From contig CAILEM010000028.1 in NCBI GenBank assembly GCA_903833215.1, positions 1-35,066 of the forward strand: a stretch of 35,066 bases of DNA, written 5' to 3'. Below, in pieces: positions 1 to 7,344 of this stretch. A program made the translations under genes and the position numbers. The stretch comes from an uncultured Armatimonadota bacterium. GTDB taxonomy: Bacteria > Armatimonadota > Fimbriimonadia > Fimbriimonadales > Fimbriimonadaceae. Every line of letters begins with the position of its first letter. Within the stretch, counting starts at the first letter, position 1. Under the pieces are notes generated by a model. That model saw only the letters and a program-made list of their open reading frames with translations, was not told the origin of the DNA and searched no databases.

Positions 1-2094
1 ATTGATCCCCTTGGGAACCAAACAACCGTCGTTTATAATTCTGCTAAACAGAAGATTGCTTCTTATGACCAGCTTGGGAACATAACAAGCTACGGTTACG
101 ACAACGCCAACAGGTTGATTACGGTCCAGAATCCAAGAGGTTATGTCTCCACGACGATTTATAACGCTCGGGATGCGATTGCTTCGCAGGATGCGCTTGG
201 GAATTTCTCAACCGTCAGCTATGACCAGCTTGGCCGGGTGATTACCACCACGAACGCGATGGGAATGCAGAATGTGGCTGTCTATGACGCAGCCAGGCAG
301 CGCATTGCCTCCGTGGATAATGCTGGTTATCGTAGCACAACGATTTACGATGTTGCTGGGAACACGCTCGCAACTCAAAACGCTAACGGCTGGTTTGCGA
401 CGAACGTCTATTCCGCTAACTCCAACCGAGTCGCGGCGATGCTTGACGCCCTGGGCGGACGGGTAACGATGGCCTACGATTTGGCTGGACAAACTCTCTC
501 CACCCAGAACCAGCGATCCTACTTTACAAGTTATGCGTACGACTTGGCAGGAAGGTCTCTTGCCACCATCGATGCGACAGGCGCGATTTACACGTCTGGC
601 TATGATATCGACGGCAGAAGAATCACCAGAACTGATCCGCTGAACAGGGTTGGAACAACGGTTTATGATGTGGCCAGTCGAACCGTGGCCTATCAGTCCC
701 CGCTTGGGTTCTTCAATACCAACGTTTACGATATCGTGAACCGCCAAGTTGGCTTCATCAACGCCCTGGGATTTGCTTCCACGACGGTTTATGACGCGGC
801 ATCGAGAGTTCTAGCATCGGTGAACGAACTTGGGTTCGGGACCACTTACGCTTATGATGTGGCGAGCAATCGGGTTCAAACTCAGGACGCGAGAAATAGC
901 CTTTGGACGTCGGTTTACGATGCCCTCAACCGCCAGGTCGCGACGATTGATCCGCTCAATCTCCGAGTGACACAGACCTACAATCCTCTCGGCCAACCCG
1001 TTGGGACTCAAGATCCACGTGGTTACTTCATCACGCAGCTCTACGATAACCGTGCGATGAGCCTGGGGACGATGAACGAGATCTCCTACCAAACCACTCA
1101 GGTTTATGATGGTGTGGGGAATCTGATAGGGCTCACTCGCTTCTCCGGGGACCTCGTCACGAACCAATATGATGCTCTTGGCAGAGTCACGACGACTCTG
1201 TTCAGCGTTGACTCGAAGAATGTTTCGTACGTTTATGATTCGGTCAGCAACCGAATCGCGGTTTACGACCAGTCTGGGCTCTCGACTTATTCGTACGATT
1301 CGGTCGACCGACTTGTTGGTCGCACCGATCAGGGTGGGTTGGTTCAGGCTTATAGATTCGATCTCGCTGGCCAACGAATTGCGCTCACAGATCCTGACGG
1401 CGGCATTCGGACGTTCACTTACGACCTCGACAGCCGGCTAAGTATCTTCCAAGATCCTCAGGCAAACCGCACAACTTACACTTGGGACAACGCGGGCCGC
1501 AAAACCCAAATGCGTTACGGGGACGGCCTTCGGGTTGGATATGGCTATGACGCTGCATCGCAAATCCTCACGATCCAATCCGACAACGGCGCTTCCACTC
1601 TCGTTACAAAGTTCACCTTCGTATACGATCCGAATGGAAATCGCACGGTCATTCAGGATCTGAATACGGCATGGACAACGTATTCCTACGATCTGAAGAA
1701 CCGGCTCACGCAGGACAACACCTCGGGGGCGAATGCTCACAATTACACTTATAGCTATGACGGCAACGACAATCGTCTGACGAGTTCGGAGACCGGCGCG
1801 CTGACCTTCTGGACTTACGATGCCGCGAACCGAATGGTCACCGCGGTCTCGGGTGGTCTGACGACCACATACAGCTATTCGAGAAACGGGGGACTCACGA
1901 GCGTCTTGGAAGGTGGAGGATCTGCCTACACGATGGCCTACGACAACATGCTGCGACTGTACTACCAAATCGCGGGAACCTCCCGGTTCACGTACACATA
2001 CGATTCAGACAATCTGAAGCGGTACGAGGATGCACCAACTGGGCGGACGACGATCGTTTGGGATGGCTCTGATTACCTACAAGGAAGGGCGTAA
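1..2094 (+). CDS. YD-repeat (RHS-type) protein, 5'-truncated by the window edge
   Basis: The frame is open from base 1 (it reads I-D-P-L-G-N from the first codon), so the true start lies upstream. The TTG at 115 is only an internal Leu codon. Almost the whole product consists of YD repeats of about 23 residues (Y-D-x-x-G-R/N followed by D/N-x-x-G and an aromatic-Y-D), such as YDALNRQVATIDPLN. These repeats build the beta-cage shell of Rhs/teneurin proteins, usually secreted or at the cell surface, where they can enclose a C-terminal toxin. The frame ends after W-D-G-S-D-Y-L-Q-G-R-A, just where an Rhs protein would run on into its core domain. That core lies in the next gene, which starts 2 bases later in another frame. 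This is therefore the shell part of a split Rhs. Family assignment is certain; whether the stop is real or a sequence error cannot be told from here. Confidence 0.93.
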   Translation: MDPLGNQTTVVYNSAKQKIASYDQLGNITSYGYDNANRLITVQNPRGYVSTTIYNARDAIASQDALGNFSTVSYDQLGRVITTTNAMGMQNVAVYDAARQRIASVDNAGYRSTTIYDVAGNTLATQNANGWFATNVYSANSNRVAAMLDALGGRVTMAYDLAGQTLSTQNQRSYFTSYAYDLAGRSLATIDATGAIYTSGYDIDGRRITRTDPLNRVGTTVYDVASRTVAYQSPLGFFNTNVYDIVNRQVGFINALGFASTTVYDAASRVLASVNELGFGTTYAYDVASNRVQTQDARNSLWTSVYDALNRQVATIDPLNLRVTQTYNPLGQPVGTQDPRGYFITQLYDNRAMSLGTMNEISYQTTQVYDGVGNLIGLTRFSGDLVTNQYDALGRVTTTLFSVDSKNVSYVYDSVSNRIAVYDQSGLSTYSYDSVDRLVGRTDQGGLVQAYRFDLAGQRIALTDPDGGIRTFTYDLDSRLSIFQDPQANRTTYTWDNAGRKTQMRYGDGLRVGYGYDAASQILTIQSDNGASTLVTKFTFVYDPNGNRTVIQDLNTAWTTYSYDLKNRLTQDNTSGANAHNYTYSYDGNDNRLTSSETGALTFWTYDAANRMVTAVSGGLTTTYSYSRNGGLTSVLEGGGSAYTMAYDNMLRLYYQIAGTSRFTYTYDSDNLKRYEDAPTGRTTIVWDGSDYLQGRA
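2081..2089 (+). promoter_or_regulatory. Strong Shine-Dalgarno inside the end of the YD-repeat gene
   Basis: AAGGAAGGG lies 7 bases before the ATG at 2097 and overlaps the last codons of the upstream gene. This is the expected spacing for a ribosome binding site and argues that the downstream Rhs-core fragment is translated on its own, or coupled to termination at 2094, rather than being only the product of a random frameshift. Confidence 0.6.
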
Positions 2095-2096
2095 AC

Positions 2097-3077
2097 ATGG
2101 CTGTAACAAACTACTACACCGTTGGCGGGGAGATTATCGGCGAGCGCACCGCTGGTCAAAGTCGCCTTGACTACATACCGGATGCGCTTGGCAGCGTCGT
2201 CGCGACGGTTGACCAAACGTTGACTGTGAAGAGCACGGCGCGATTCAAGCCTTATGGTGCTGACCTCGCGACTACCGGGACGCAGCCTCTTTATGGATGG
2301 GCAGGGAAAAAGGGATACCGCAAGTCTGGTCGACCCTATAGCGATTCCTATGCTCGCAGGCGTCATGAAGATGTCCATTCCGGTCGGTGGACCACTGTAG
2401 ATCCCATTTGGCCGGTTGAAGGTGCTTATGACTATTGCTGGAGCTCTCCTACAAGGTGGACCGACGCAAGCGGTCTTCGCCCTACTCCGTCATGTTTTGC
2501 TTGGCAGGCACCGCTTCCGACAGACATAAATTGCGACTCTGCGACAAACGAGTCGGTATACAGTTACTGCGATTGGTGTTACCATAGCCGCAACGTTTTT
2601 ATAGACTGCTACCAACAATGCGATGCCATAGCTAGCGCTTACTACGATAAATGTGCGAGCGAAGGCAGGAAGCCTCCGCGGCGGTCATATCCTGGCGAAT
2701 CCTGGTACCCTACCGCATCAATCGGAATCCGGCCGCCTGATCCGACGCCGACTTGGTACGGGCCAGTTATTGGGTGGCCAGTTAGCGAATACTTGACATT
2801 CAAATATGGTAGATATTGCGGATTGGACGTGTACGGTGAAGGTAACGCTCCCCCTCTCGACTGCCTAGACATGGCATGTCAAAAGCATGACAGCTGTCTA
2901 GGCACAGTTTGGAAATACGGCGATCCAGCAACTCAATGCCTTTGCAACATACACATGTGCAAGGAAGTTAGTGCTTGCGAATGCTATGCCGACGATTGCG
3001 CCGACGTAAAAAGGAAGCTTCTTTTCTACTCTTGTGGAATTGCCGCTGGATGTCCAGTGTGGTTGTGGCCATTCTAG
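2097..3077 (+). CDS. Rhs core domain with C-terminal phospholipase A2-like toxin domain
   Basis: Residues 25-127 form an Rhs-associated core: YIPDALGSVVATVD at the front, then S-D-S-Y-A-R-R-R-H-E-D-V-H-S-G-R-W-x-x-x-D-P-I and T-D-A-S-G-L at 122-127, after which Rhs toxins normally switch to a variable tip. The tip (about 128-326) is very cysteine-rich. It contains YGRYCG (237-242), like the calcium-binding loop of secretory phospholipase A2, and about 20 residues later L-D-M-A-C-Q-K-H-D-S-C with H264-D265 in the catalytic position, followed by a further cysteine helix (281-301). The order and spacing resemble plant-type secreted PLA2, except that the first Cys of the usual C-C-x-x-H-D-x-x-C pattern is Ala260. 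The inferred role is a membrane-lipid-cleaving effector stabilised by disulfides outside the cytoplasm. The shell repeats are in the separate upstream gene. No toxicity is shown by the sequence. Confidence 0.8.
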   Translation: MAVTNYYTVGGEIIGERTAGQSRLDYIPDALGSVVATVDQTLTVKSTARFKPYGADLATTGTQPLYGWAGKKGYRKSGRPYSDSYARRRHEDVHSGRWTTVDPIWPVEGAYDYCWSSPTRWTDASGLRPTPSCFAWQAPLPTDINCDSATNESVYSYCDWCYHSRNVFIDCYQQCDAIASAYYDKCASEGRKPPRRSYPGESWYPTASIGIRPPDPTPTWYGPVIGWPVSEYLTFKYGRYCGLDVYGEGNAPPLDCLDMACQKHDSCLGTVWKYGDPATQCLCNIHMCKEVSACECYADDCADVKRKLLFYSCGIAAGCPVWLWPF

Positions 3078-3084
3078 CGAGTAA

Positions 3085-4071
3085 ATGAGAAACCAGGTTG
3101 TGACCAAACGATTTCGCGACATTTGGCCGCTATTTCTTTTTGGGGGGTTAGTCACGGCATGTTGTCTGGTTGTCGTTGGCTTCATTGGCTGGGTCCTTTG
3201 GGATGATAGCAATCGCCCACAAAAAGAAATCTCGGGAGATCTCCAATTACCGACATATTCGATCTCAGGTGACCTTAGTTCGGTGTACTTCACTGAACCC
3301 ATGGGTGGCAGGTCTGTGCTTCGAGTATTCGGCAGAACGACGCAGAAACTCGAACCCCTAAAAACACCGTTTGCCTACGTGCGGGCACTCGGCAAGTCGA
3401 AGGTTTCAGGGGACCTGTTGATCGCGGCTGGCATAGGTGAAGCCCATGGTCTTAAGCTCTACTGGATTGATGACCAGAGCAATATCACAGACTTCCAGCC
3501 TAATCTAGGCTATAAGACAACTCCATTCGCCTCTATCTCGCCGGATGGATCGAGGATTGCAGTTTTGGGAAGCGCAACTAGCGGACGACGGCGTCAGCCG
3601 TATGACTGGTTTGACTTCGGGATCTTGATACTTGGCCCAAAAATCGGACAAGAGACTTGGACAGACGCTGGTGGAAGAGTCGGCGGCTCGAAACCGAGAT
3701 GGTCGCGTGATGGAAGGCTGCTTGTATGCGTAGAAAACTCCGGCCCAAGAGAGACAACCATTGCTGTCATTGATACAACGTCTGGAAAGGTCCTTAAGAG
3801 ATCACCGATGGAGGATGCTCATGACGCATCGTTCGACTCTACCGGAAACATTGTCGTGACTCACGATAGGGCGCTATCGACTTTGCTAACTCCGGGTCTA
3901 GTCCCGATTAAGGCTCTTCCGCTTAACATGTATCAGCCAGAATGCAGTTTCGAACCTGATACTATCAGCTATTTATTTATAAACTCTGGCGGCGAGCACA
4001 CCGTCCGAATTCTGAATACTAAGACATTAGTTGAACGCGATCTTGTTAAGGATCTCCAATCGAAACATTGA
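3085..4071 (+). CDS. Membrane-anchored beta-propeller-like protein, possible immunity partner
   Basis: The start is 7 bases after the stop of the Rhs-PLA2 gene. A single hydrophobic segment at about residues 14-38 follows a basic N-terminus, so most of the protein probably sits outside the cytoplasm. The remainder has TolB/WD40-like propeller features: repeated S-P-D-G-S-R-I-A-V-L and W-S-R-D-G-R-L-L-V type strands and short turns. Position directly behind a toxin tip and a membrane anchor facing the likely site of phospholipase action make it the natural candidate for a cognate immunity protein, but this rests on context alone. It could equally be an unrelated propeller lipoprotein-like protein. 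A second protein of this general type is at 33753-34808, far from any toxin. It shares low-complexity propeller character rather than obvious close identity. Confidence 0.75.
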   Translation: MRNQVVTKRFRDIWPLFLFGGLVTACCLVVVGFIGWVLWDDSNRPQKEISGDLQLPTYSISGDLSSVYFTEPMGGRSVLRVFGRTTQKLEPLKTPFAYVRALGKSKVSGDLLIAAGIGEAHGLKLYWIDDQSNITDFQPNLGYKTTPFASISPDGSRIAVLGSATSGRRRQPYDWFDFGILILGPKIGQETWTDAGGRVGGSKPRWSRDGRLLVCVENSGPRETTIAVIDTTSGKVLKRSPMEDAHDASFDSTGNIVVTHDRALSTLLTPGLVPIKALPLNMYQPECSFEPDTISYLFINSGGEHTVRILNTKTLVERDLVKDLQSKH

Positions 4072-4189
4072 TCCCATCAAGCTTTGCATTGTCAAAATGC
4101 GTTTATTGAGCGGGTTTGTATCTCCAAGCAAGTGGATTTTAGCCTCCAGACTCAATTGTTGCAGAATCTTCCTGAATTCAGACAGGCGT

Positions 4190-4445
4190 AGCGGGCAAAG
4201 CGGACAGCAGTGTCGCTGAAAGCGGACACCCGCTTTATTTGAGTTTCTCCAGCTAGGGTTTCCTCGTCCCGCCTCGTAGCTGTGCTCCTTTGCGGACCAA
4301 GGAGCGTGAGGTGCCCTGGAGACCATTAGAGATGAAGTAGATCAAGGATGTTGCTCGGCTACGGCGCGTTCCAACGGAAATCGAACACTGATTCCAATTC
4401 AATTCGAACACGGATTCCAATGTTATTCGAACACGGATTCCAAGG
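4190..4445. mobile_element. Possible insertion-sequence scar (IS21-like end repeats), no transposase
   Basis: Two different sets of short direct repeats lie within 250 bp. One is AAAGCGGACA at 4197-4206 and 4219-4228 (22-bp period). The other is three copies of a 17-mer ending in GATTCCAA at 4381, 4404 and 4427 (23-bp period). Repeated transposase-binding sites inside each end are a known trait of IS21-family elements, and the AGCGGACA-type motif recalls such ends. No istA/istB coding sequence is visible, so at most this is the remains of ends. The boundary coincides with the point where the reverse-strand gene at 4253-4885 loses its family-like sequence. No target-site duplication was identified. 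Confidence 0.3.
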
Positions 4446-4885
4446 CTATGTTCACGCCACGTTGCACTGTCTTCTGATTCTCTTATTCTCTCCATGAACT
4501 GAGCCACCACAAGAAGGACGTCAGAGATGAGTATCCGGTGCGCATGGGACGTGAGCGGGACCAGAACAGAATCGGTTGTGACGGTCATTCTCAGGAAAGT
4601 AATGCAATCGTAGAATTCACCAATTTGCCCACCTTCCGCCATTTGAACCGCGGCATCAAGAAAAGCAGGCAAGCACGAGAGAACCTGCTCGGCAGAAAGA
4701 TAAATGGTGCATTCCCGATTCATCAGGATGGTGTCAAGGGGCAACGCCGTCCACGGAAGTGCCAAAAGCGCCTCCTGACACCACCGAAGGTCGAAGTCTA
4801 GGTCCGGAGAGGGCCAGTGGATCACGATCGCCGGGAATTCAGCAACTAAGCGCTGCCGGAGTTCTGAACCTGGAGCGGATTCCAC
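4253..4885 (-). CDS. Hypothetical protein, DUF6714-like, 3' end probably replaced
   Basis: GTG start at 4885. Residues 1-147 look like a genuine cytoplasmic protein. W-C-Q-E-A-L-L-A-L-P-W-T-A-L followed by Y-L-S-A-E-Q-V-L-S-C-L-P-A-F-L-D-A-A-V resembles the DUF6714 pattern (a W...P stretch, then a sentence-like 'LS-Q-YLPAFL' helix). From about residue 148, at base 4442, the frame runs into the 23-bp tandem repeats and IS-like sequence, so the last 60 or so residues (basic, low family character) are probably not original. The gene is therefore likely truncated or fused to foreign sequence. It is divergent from the related gene at 5239-5754. The function is unknown; small acidic proteins of this kind next to Rhs toxins sometimes act as immunity proteins, which is speculation here. 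Confidence 0.5.
   Translation of the reverse strand: MESAPGSELRQRLVAEFPAIVIHWPSPDLDFDLRWCQEALLALPWTALPLDTILMNRECTIYLSAEQVLSCLPAFLDAAVQMAEGGQIGEFYDCITFLRMTVTTDSVLVPLTSHAHRILISDVLLVVAQFMERIRESEDSATWREHSLGIRVRITLESVFELNWNQCSISVGTRRSRATSLIYFISNGLQGTSRSLVRKGAQLRGGTRKP
4381..4443. repeat. Three tandem repeats, 23-bp period
   Basis: Units begin at 4381, 4404 and 4427. Each has a 17-base core, TCGAACACGGATTCCAA with one change in the first copy, separated by 6 non-conserved bases. The period is not a multiple of three, so the repeats are unlikely to have evolved as protein repeats in the reverse-strand reading frame that crosses them. Confidence 0.85.
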
Positions 4886-5238
4886 CTACTTGGGCCACCC
4901 TTGGCTGTGCGTACAGACGTTACGCTTCCGGAACTTGTTTCTACAATCCGCATCCCGCGAAGCAAAAGTGCTGGGGCCACCAGAGGGTGGACGACAGTTG
5001 CCGCGAACACCCTGTGAGACACAAACGCACATGCTCAATTCTGCCTGACAAAGTGCCACTGTCTGCATGCACAACGAGATTTCGGCGGAATTGCTGGCTC
5101 GGTCGTCTCCCACAATGTCCAGGTTGAACTTGCCACCGCCAACAGACCCTTGCACGGTTCGGATATATCACTTTCAGCCCAAAATTTGCCTTGTATGATT
5201 TACTTTGGTTGCGATTGAGGCTTGGAAAGGGATCGACA
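4886..5238. other. Intergenic region between divergent DUF6714-like genes
   Basis: About 350 bases without a convincing gene. Several overlapping short frames exist but have no family character or start signals. The only element supported is a candidate forward promoter at its right end. Confidence 0.5.
5171..5199 (+). promoter_or_regulatory. Candidate sigma-70 promoter for the 5239 gene
   Basis: A -35-like CTTTCA (5171-5176) is followed after 17 bases by a -10 TATGAT (5194-5199). The expected transcription start near 5206 leaves a leader of about 33 bases that contains GGAAAGGG before the ATG. Confidence 0.45.
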
Positions 5239-5754
5239 ATGAAGCGAAATAGGCGAGCGGAGAAGGCGATTCACAAAGATGAGATTGGGCATATTCCGCA
5301 TGACCTATTACGAAAGATCCAGGAAGCCTGGGTGGGTCCGCCACCCACGTTGCCGGTTGCGTGGATGAATCCAACTACTCTGGAAGACCACGAAGCAGAC
5401 GTTGCCTTCAGCGGCAAGTATTGGGACAAGATCTCGTGCAACCAACAAGTACCACAGCACAGCCTTGCCTGGCTTTGCAGCGGGGGTGCCCCCGGAGCGG
5501 CTGGGTACTACCTGGCTCATTTCATCAAGTGTTACTTCTCAGCATCGGATGACGACAAAGAACTGATCACCGACGAAATCCATTTGTTTGTCGCCGCTAT
5601 TCTTCGGCGGACAGATCAAGCAGAACTGAATTTGGGACAATGCTTGGTGGTTGAGGATTTCCTTCGCAACATTGACGAATTCGGCCCTTGGTTTAGCCTG
5701 CCCGATATGGTTAGTCTGTGGGCAGAGATGATTGAGAGGTTGTCTCCGCCTTGA
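5239..5754 (+). CDS. Hypothetical protein, DUF6714-like
   Basis: The ATG at 5239 is preferred over an upstream in-frame ATG at 5191 because GGAAAGGG lies 7 bases before it and because the paralogous fragment at 7184 begins at nearly the same point (R-R-A-x-K-A-I). It gives 171 residues. The N-terminal helix D-L-L-R-K-I-Q-E-A-W-V-G-P-P-P is followed by F-S-G-K-Y-W-D-K-I and G-Y-Y-L-A-H-F-I-K-C-Y-F, matching the W...Y-L-x-x-F-I layout seen in DUF6714-type proteins. The C-terminus is acidic and helical. There is no signal peptide or membrane segment, so it is probably cytoplasmic. Two degraded relatives follow at 7184-7336 and 7803-7970. Function unknown; the setting behind an Rhs toxin suggests, but does not show, an immunity-like role. 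Confidence 0.7.
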   Translation: MKRNRRAEKAIHKDEIGHIPHDLLRKIQEAWVGPPPTLPVAWMNPTTLEDHEADVAFSGKYWDKISCNQQVPQHSLAWLCSGGAPGAAGYYLAHFIKCYFSASDDDKELITDEIHLFVAAILRRTDQAELNLGQCLVVEDFLRNIDEFGPWFSLPDMVSLWAEMIERLSPP

Positions 5755-5794
5755 ATTCTGGGCACTGCTACTTCGGGGAGATTGGTGAAGACAA

Positions 5795-6061
5795 ATGGGC
5801 TCCTATTCACTGAAAAGGAACCTGTGGGCAGCATGTTGTTTTGGGGGCTTGTACAACCTGCGAAAGGCAAGTAATGAAAGTGGTTTGGATTTCCCAAGAA
5901 ACGAACTTGAAATGGATTGGCAGAACGTCGTTTGGGACGACGCCGGTTGTCCGCCAGAAAGGGCGCAGTCCATCCTAGAGGACTGTCTCAGAAAACACCT
6001 GCATTGGAAAGGCAAGCCCGGATGGCCCTCAGATCTGGAGAACCAGGTAGGTGAAGGCTAA
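5795..6061 (+). CDS. Small hypothetical protein, doubtful
   Basis: An 88-residue frame starting with ATG at 5795 without a clear ribosome binding site. The C-terminal half (D-W-Q-N-V-V-W-D-D-A-G-C-P-P-E-R-A) has a protein-like composition with conserved-looking W, C, P and acidic residues. The N-terminal part does not. It is not recognised as any family and could be a fragment of a gene or chance coding potential. It lies in the same direction as its neighbours. Confidence 0.3.
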   Translation: MGSYSLKRNLWAACCFGGLYNLRKASNESGLDFPRNELEMDWQNVVWDDAGCPPERAQSILEDCLRKHLHWKGKPGWPSDLENQVGEG

Positions 6062-6130
6062 GGGCAGCCGAACTGCCCTTCGCATCCCCCAAAATATCAG
6101 ATGATCCTAGCCGTTTTCAAGATTTGAAGG

Positions 6131-6667
6131 ATGTTCAGTTTCAGTGATTGTTGCCAATACCTTCGACACGGGCACAGCTTCTTACGGAGATTAAGCTTTG
6201 CGACTTTTATCTTCGCCATAAGTGTCGTGGTTCTTGTTTGTTTTGCATGCTCTGTCAGACCATCTGTTGTGGATTCTTTCCGGTTTCTGGTTGGTCAACC
6301 GATCCGCGACGTCACAGTTGGCGAATACCTTTCGAGCACTGAAATAGGCGAAGAGAGAGTCTACACTTGGCCCGGCGACGTGAAGAAGGTAAAAGAAGTG
6401 GCCGGACAGGAGCTTAAGCAACTTGGATTTACTCTTTTAACATCGTCTAGTCATTCGATGACCTGGAAGCAAAAGTCAGTTTCGAGCAAGATGCCAAATG
6501 TGGATTTCGTGTCTATCTCGGAGCCGTACCGTACAACTGGAGGGGTTACGGTTTGGGACTCCGGCGTAATCGTCGTGCGCTGTGGGTCAACCTTGCCTGA
6601 CTCACTCTGGACGAGGTGGCGATTGTTTTGTCAACCAGCCAGGTCCGCGTTGTCTCCCCCTAAATGA
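6131..6667 (+). CDS. Membrane-anchored hypothetical protein
   Basis: 178 residues. One hydrophobic stretch at about 21-44 (F-A-T-F-I-F-A-I-S-V-V-V-L-V-C-F-A-C) follows a basic N-terminus and looks like a signal anchor or uncleaved signal peptide. The rest is soluble and probably extracytoplasmic, with alternating strands such as S-G-V-I-V-V-R-C-G. GAAGG sits immediately before the ATG, which is too close for a good Shine-Dalgarno, so the start may be slightly different. No family recognised. It belongs to the run of short, unrelated secreted or membrane proteins downstream of the Rhs locus. Confidence 0.55.
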   Translation: MFSFSDCCQYLRHGHSFLRRLSFATFIFAISVVVLVCFACSVRPSVVDSFRFLVGQPIRDVTVGEYLSSTEIGEERVYTWPGDVKKVKEVAGQELKQLGFTLLTSSSHSMTWKQKSVSSKMPNVDFVSISEPYRTTGGVTVWDSGVIVVRCGSTLPDSLWTRWRLFCQPARSALSPPK

Positions 6668-6875
6668 AGCTCGGTCGACGAACGTAATATTGGTAGTTTT
6701 TTCCATCGAATTGCTTTTTGATTTCCACTCAAAGGTTATCAAGTTTCCGAAGGTGCGCATTCGACGTAAATCCATCACCATACAGAACCTTCTTTCTGCT
6801 TTCCACATTTATTTTCTCACTAAATATACAGATTAGGTGAAAGTCGTGGTCTCGCAATATCTTTTCCGCGCCGCT

Positions 6876-6909
6876 CTGACTGATCGACAACAGGCTGTAT
6901 AATCAGGCC
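6876..6909 (+). promoter_or_regulatory. Promoter with perfect -10, leaderless layout
   Basis: A perfect TATAAT (6898-6903) is preceded after 16 bases by CTGACT (6876-6881), and the TTG start at 6910 is 6 bases downstream of the -10. Transcription would begin at or next to the start codon, so the mRNA would be leaderless. No Shine-Dalgarno is present. Confidence 0.6.
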
Positions 6910-7116
6910 TTGAGCAACACACTTGCCAAGGCTATCGAACTCGCGAAAAAGCTTCCTGAGAAGGACCAGGAGGCACTTGGTGCTGTGCTTCTTGAGGAGA
7001 TGCGGTCGGAGCGTCGGTGGGCAAAGCTATTCAAGGAATCACAGGGTCAACTGAGTGACCTAGCTGACGAAGCGCTTGCTGAGCATGAGGCTGGGAAGAC
7101 AAAACCCCGGGGATAA
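6910..7116 (+). CDS. Orphan antitoxin, addiction-module-component type
   Basis: 68 residues from a TTG start. The sequence K-K-L-P-E-K-D-Q-E-A-L-G-A-V-L-L-E-E-M, then E-R-R-W-A-K-L-F-K-E-S-Q, then L-A-D-E-A-L-A-E-H-E-A-G-K-T-K-P is the standard pattern of short antitoxins that sit before RelE/ParE-type toxins ('L-P-x-x-x-Q', W...F..S, 'LAxEALxExxAGxTxP'). Such a toxin would be expected directly downstream, but the next 70-250 bases hold only a degraded paralogue of the 5239 gene. The partner is either lost or elsewhere; one toxin of the right general type is at 9599-9892, next to a different antitoxin. Confidence 0.7.
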   Translation: MSNTLAKAIELAKKLPEKDQEALGAVLLEEMRSERRWAKLFKESQGQLSDLADEALAEHEAGKTKPRG

Positions 7117-7183
7117 GAGGCAGACTCCTCGTCGAATTCTCTGTCGGCACCCCTGTCATGATTGTGGGCAAGATCTAGGCAAT

Positions 7184-7336
7184 ATGCCAATTCGGCGAGC
7201 AGATAAGGCGATTTACAAGGCTGAGATGCGGCTGATTCCGCCTGATCTATTACGAAAAATGCAAGAAGCTTGGGTGGGTCCGCCATTCTTGGACGAGCAG
7301 AGATGCCGAAAGCCTGGGTGGTGTTACTATTGCTAA
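7184..7336 (+). pseudogene. Truncated 5' copy of the 5239-type gene
   Basis: The first 34 residues (R-R-A-D-K-A-I-Y-K-A-E-M, then D-L-L-R-K-M-Q-E-A-W-V-G-P-P) match the N-terminus of the 5239-5754 product at about two residues in three, and the DNA from about 7187 to 7292 is clearly homologous to 5242-5347. After G-P-P the similarity ends abruptly and a stop follows at 7336. The break is just before the small secreted-protein gene at 7345. This is a duplicated and truncated gene end. Confidence 0.7.
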
Positions 7337-7344
7337 CTCGCCGA

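Noticed and set aside
208-1968. Several long reverse-strand open frames under the YD-repeat gene
   Set aside because: They follow the periodic YD-repeat codons on the opposite strand, have no start signals and show only low-complexity translated repeats.
4381-4443. CRISPR-like regularly spaced repeats
   Set aside because: Only three units with 17-base repeats and 6-base spacers; real CRISPR repeats and spacers are much longer, and no cas genes are nearby.
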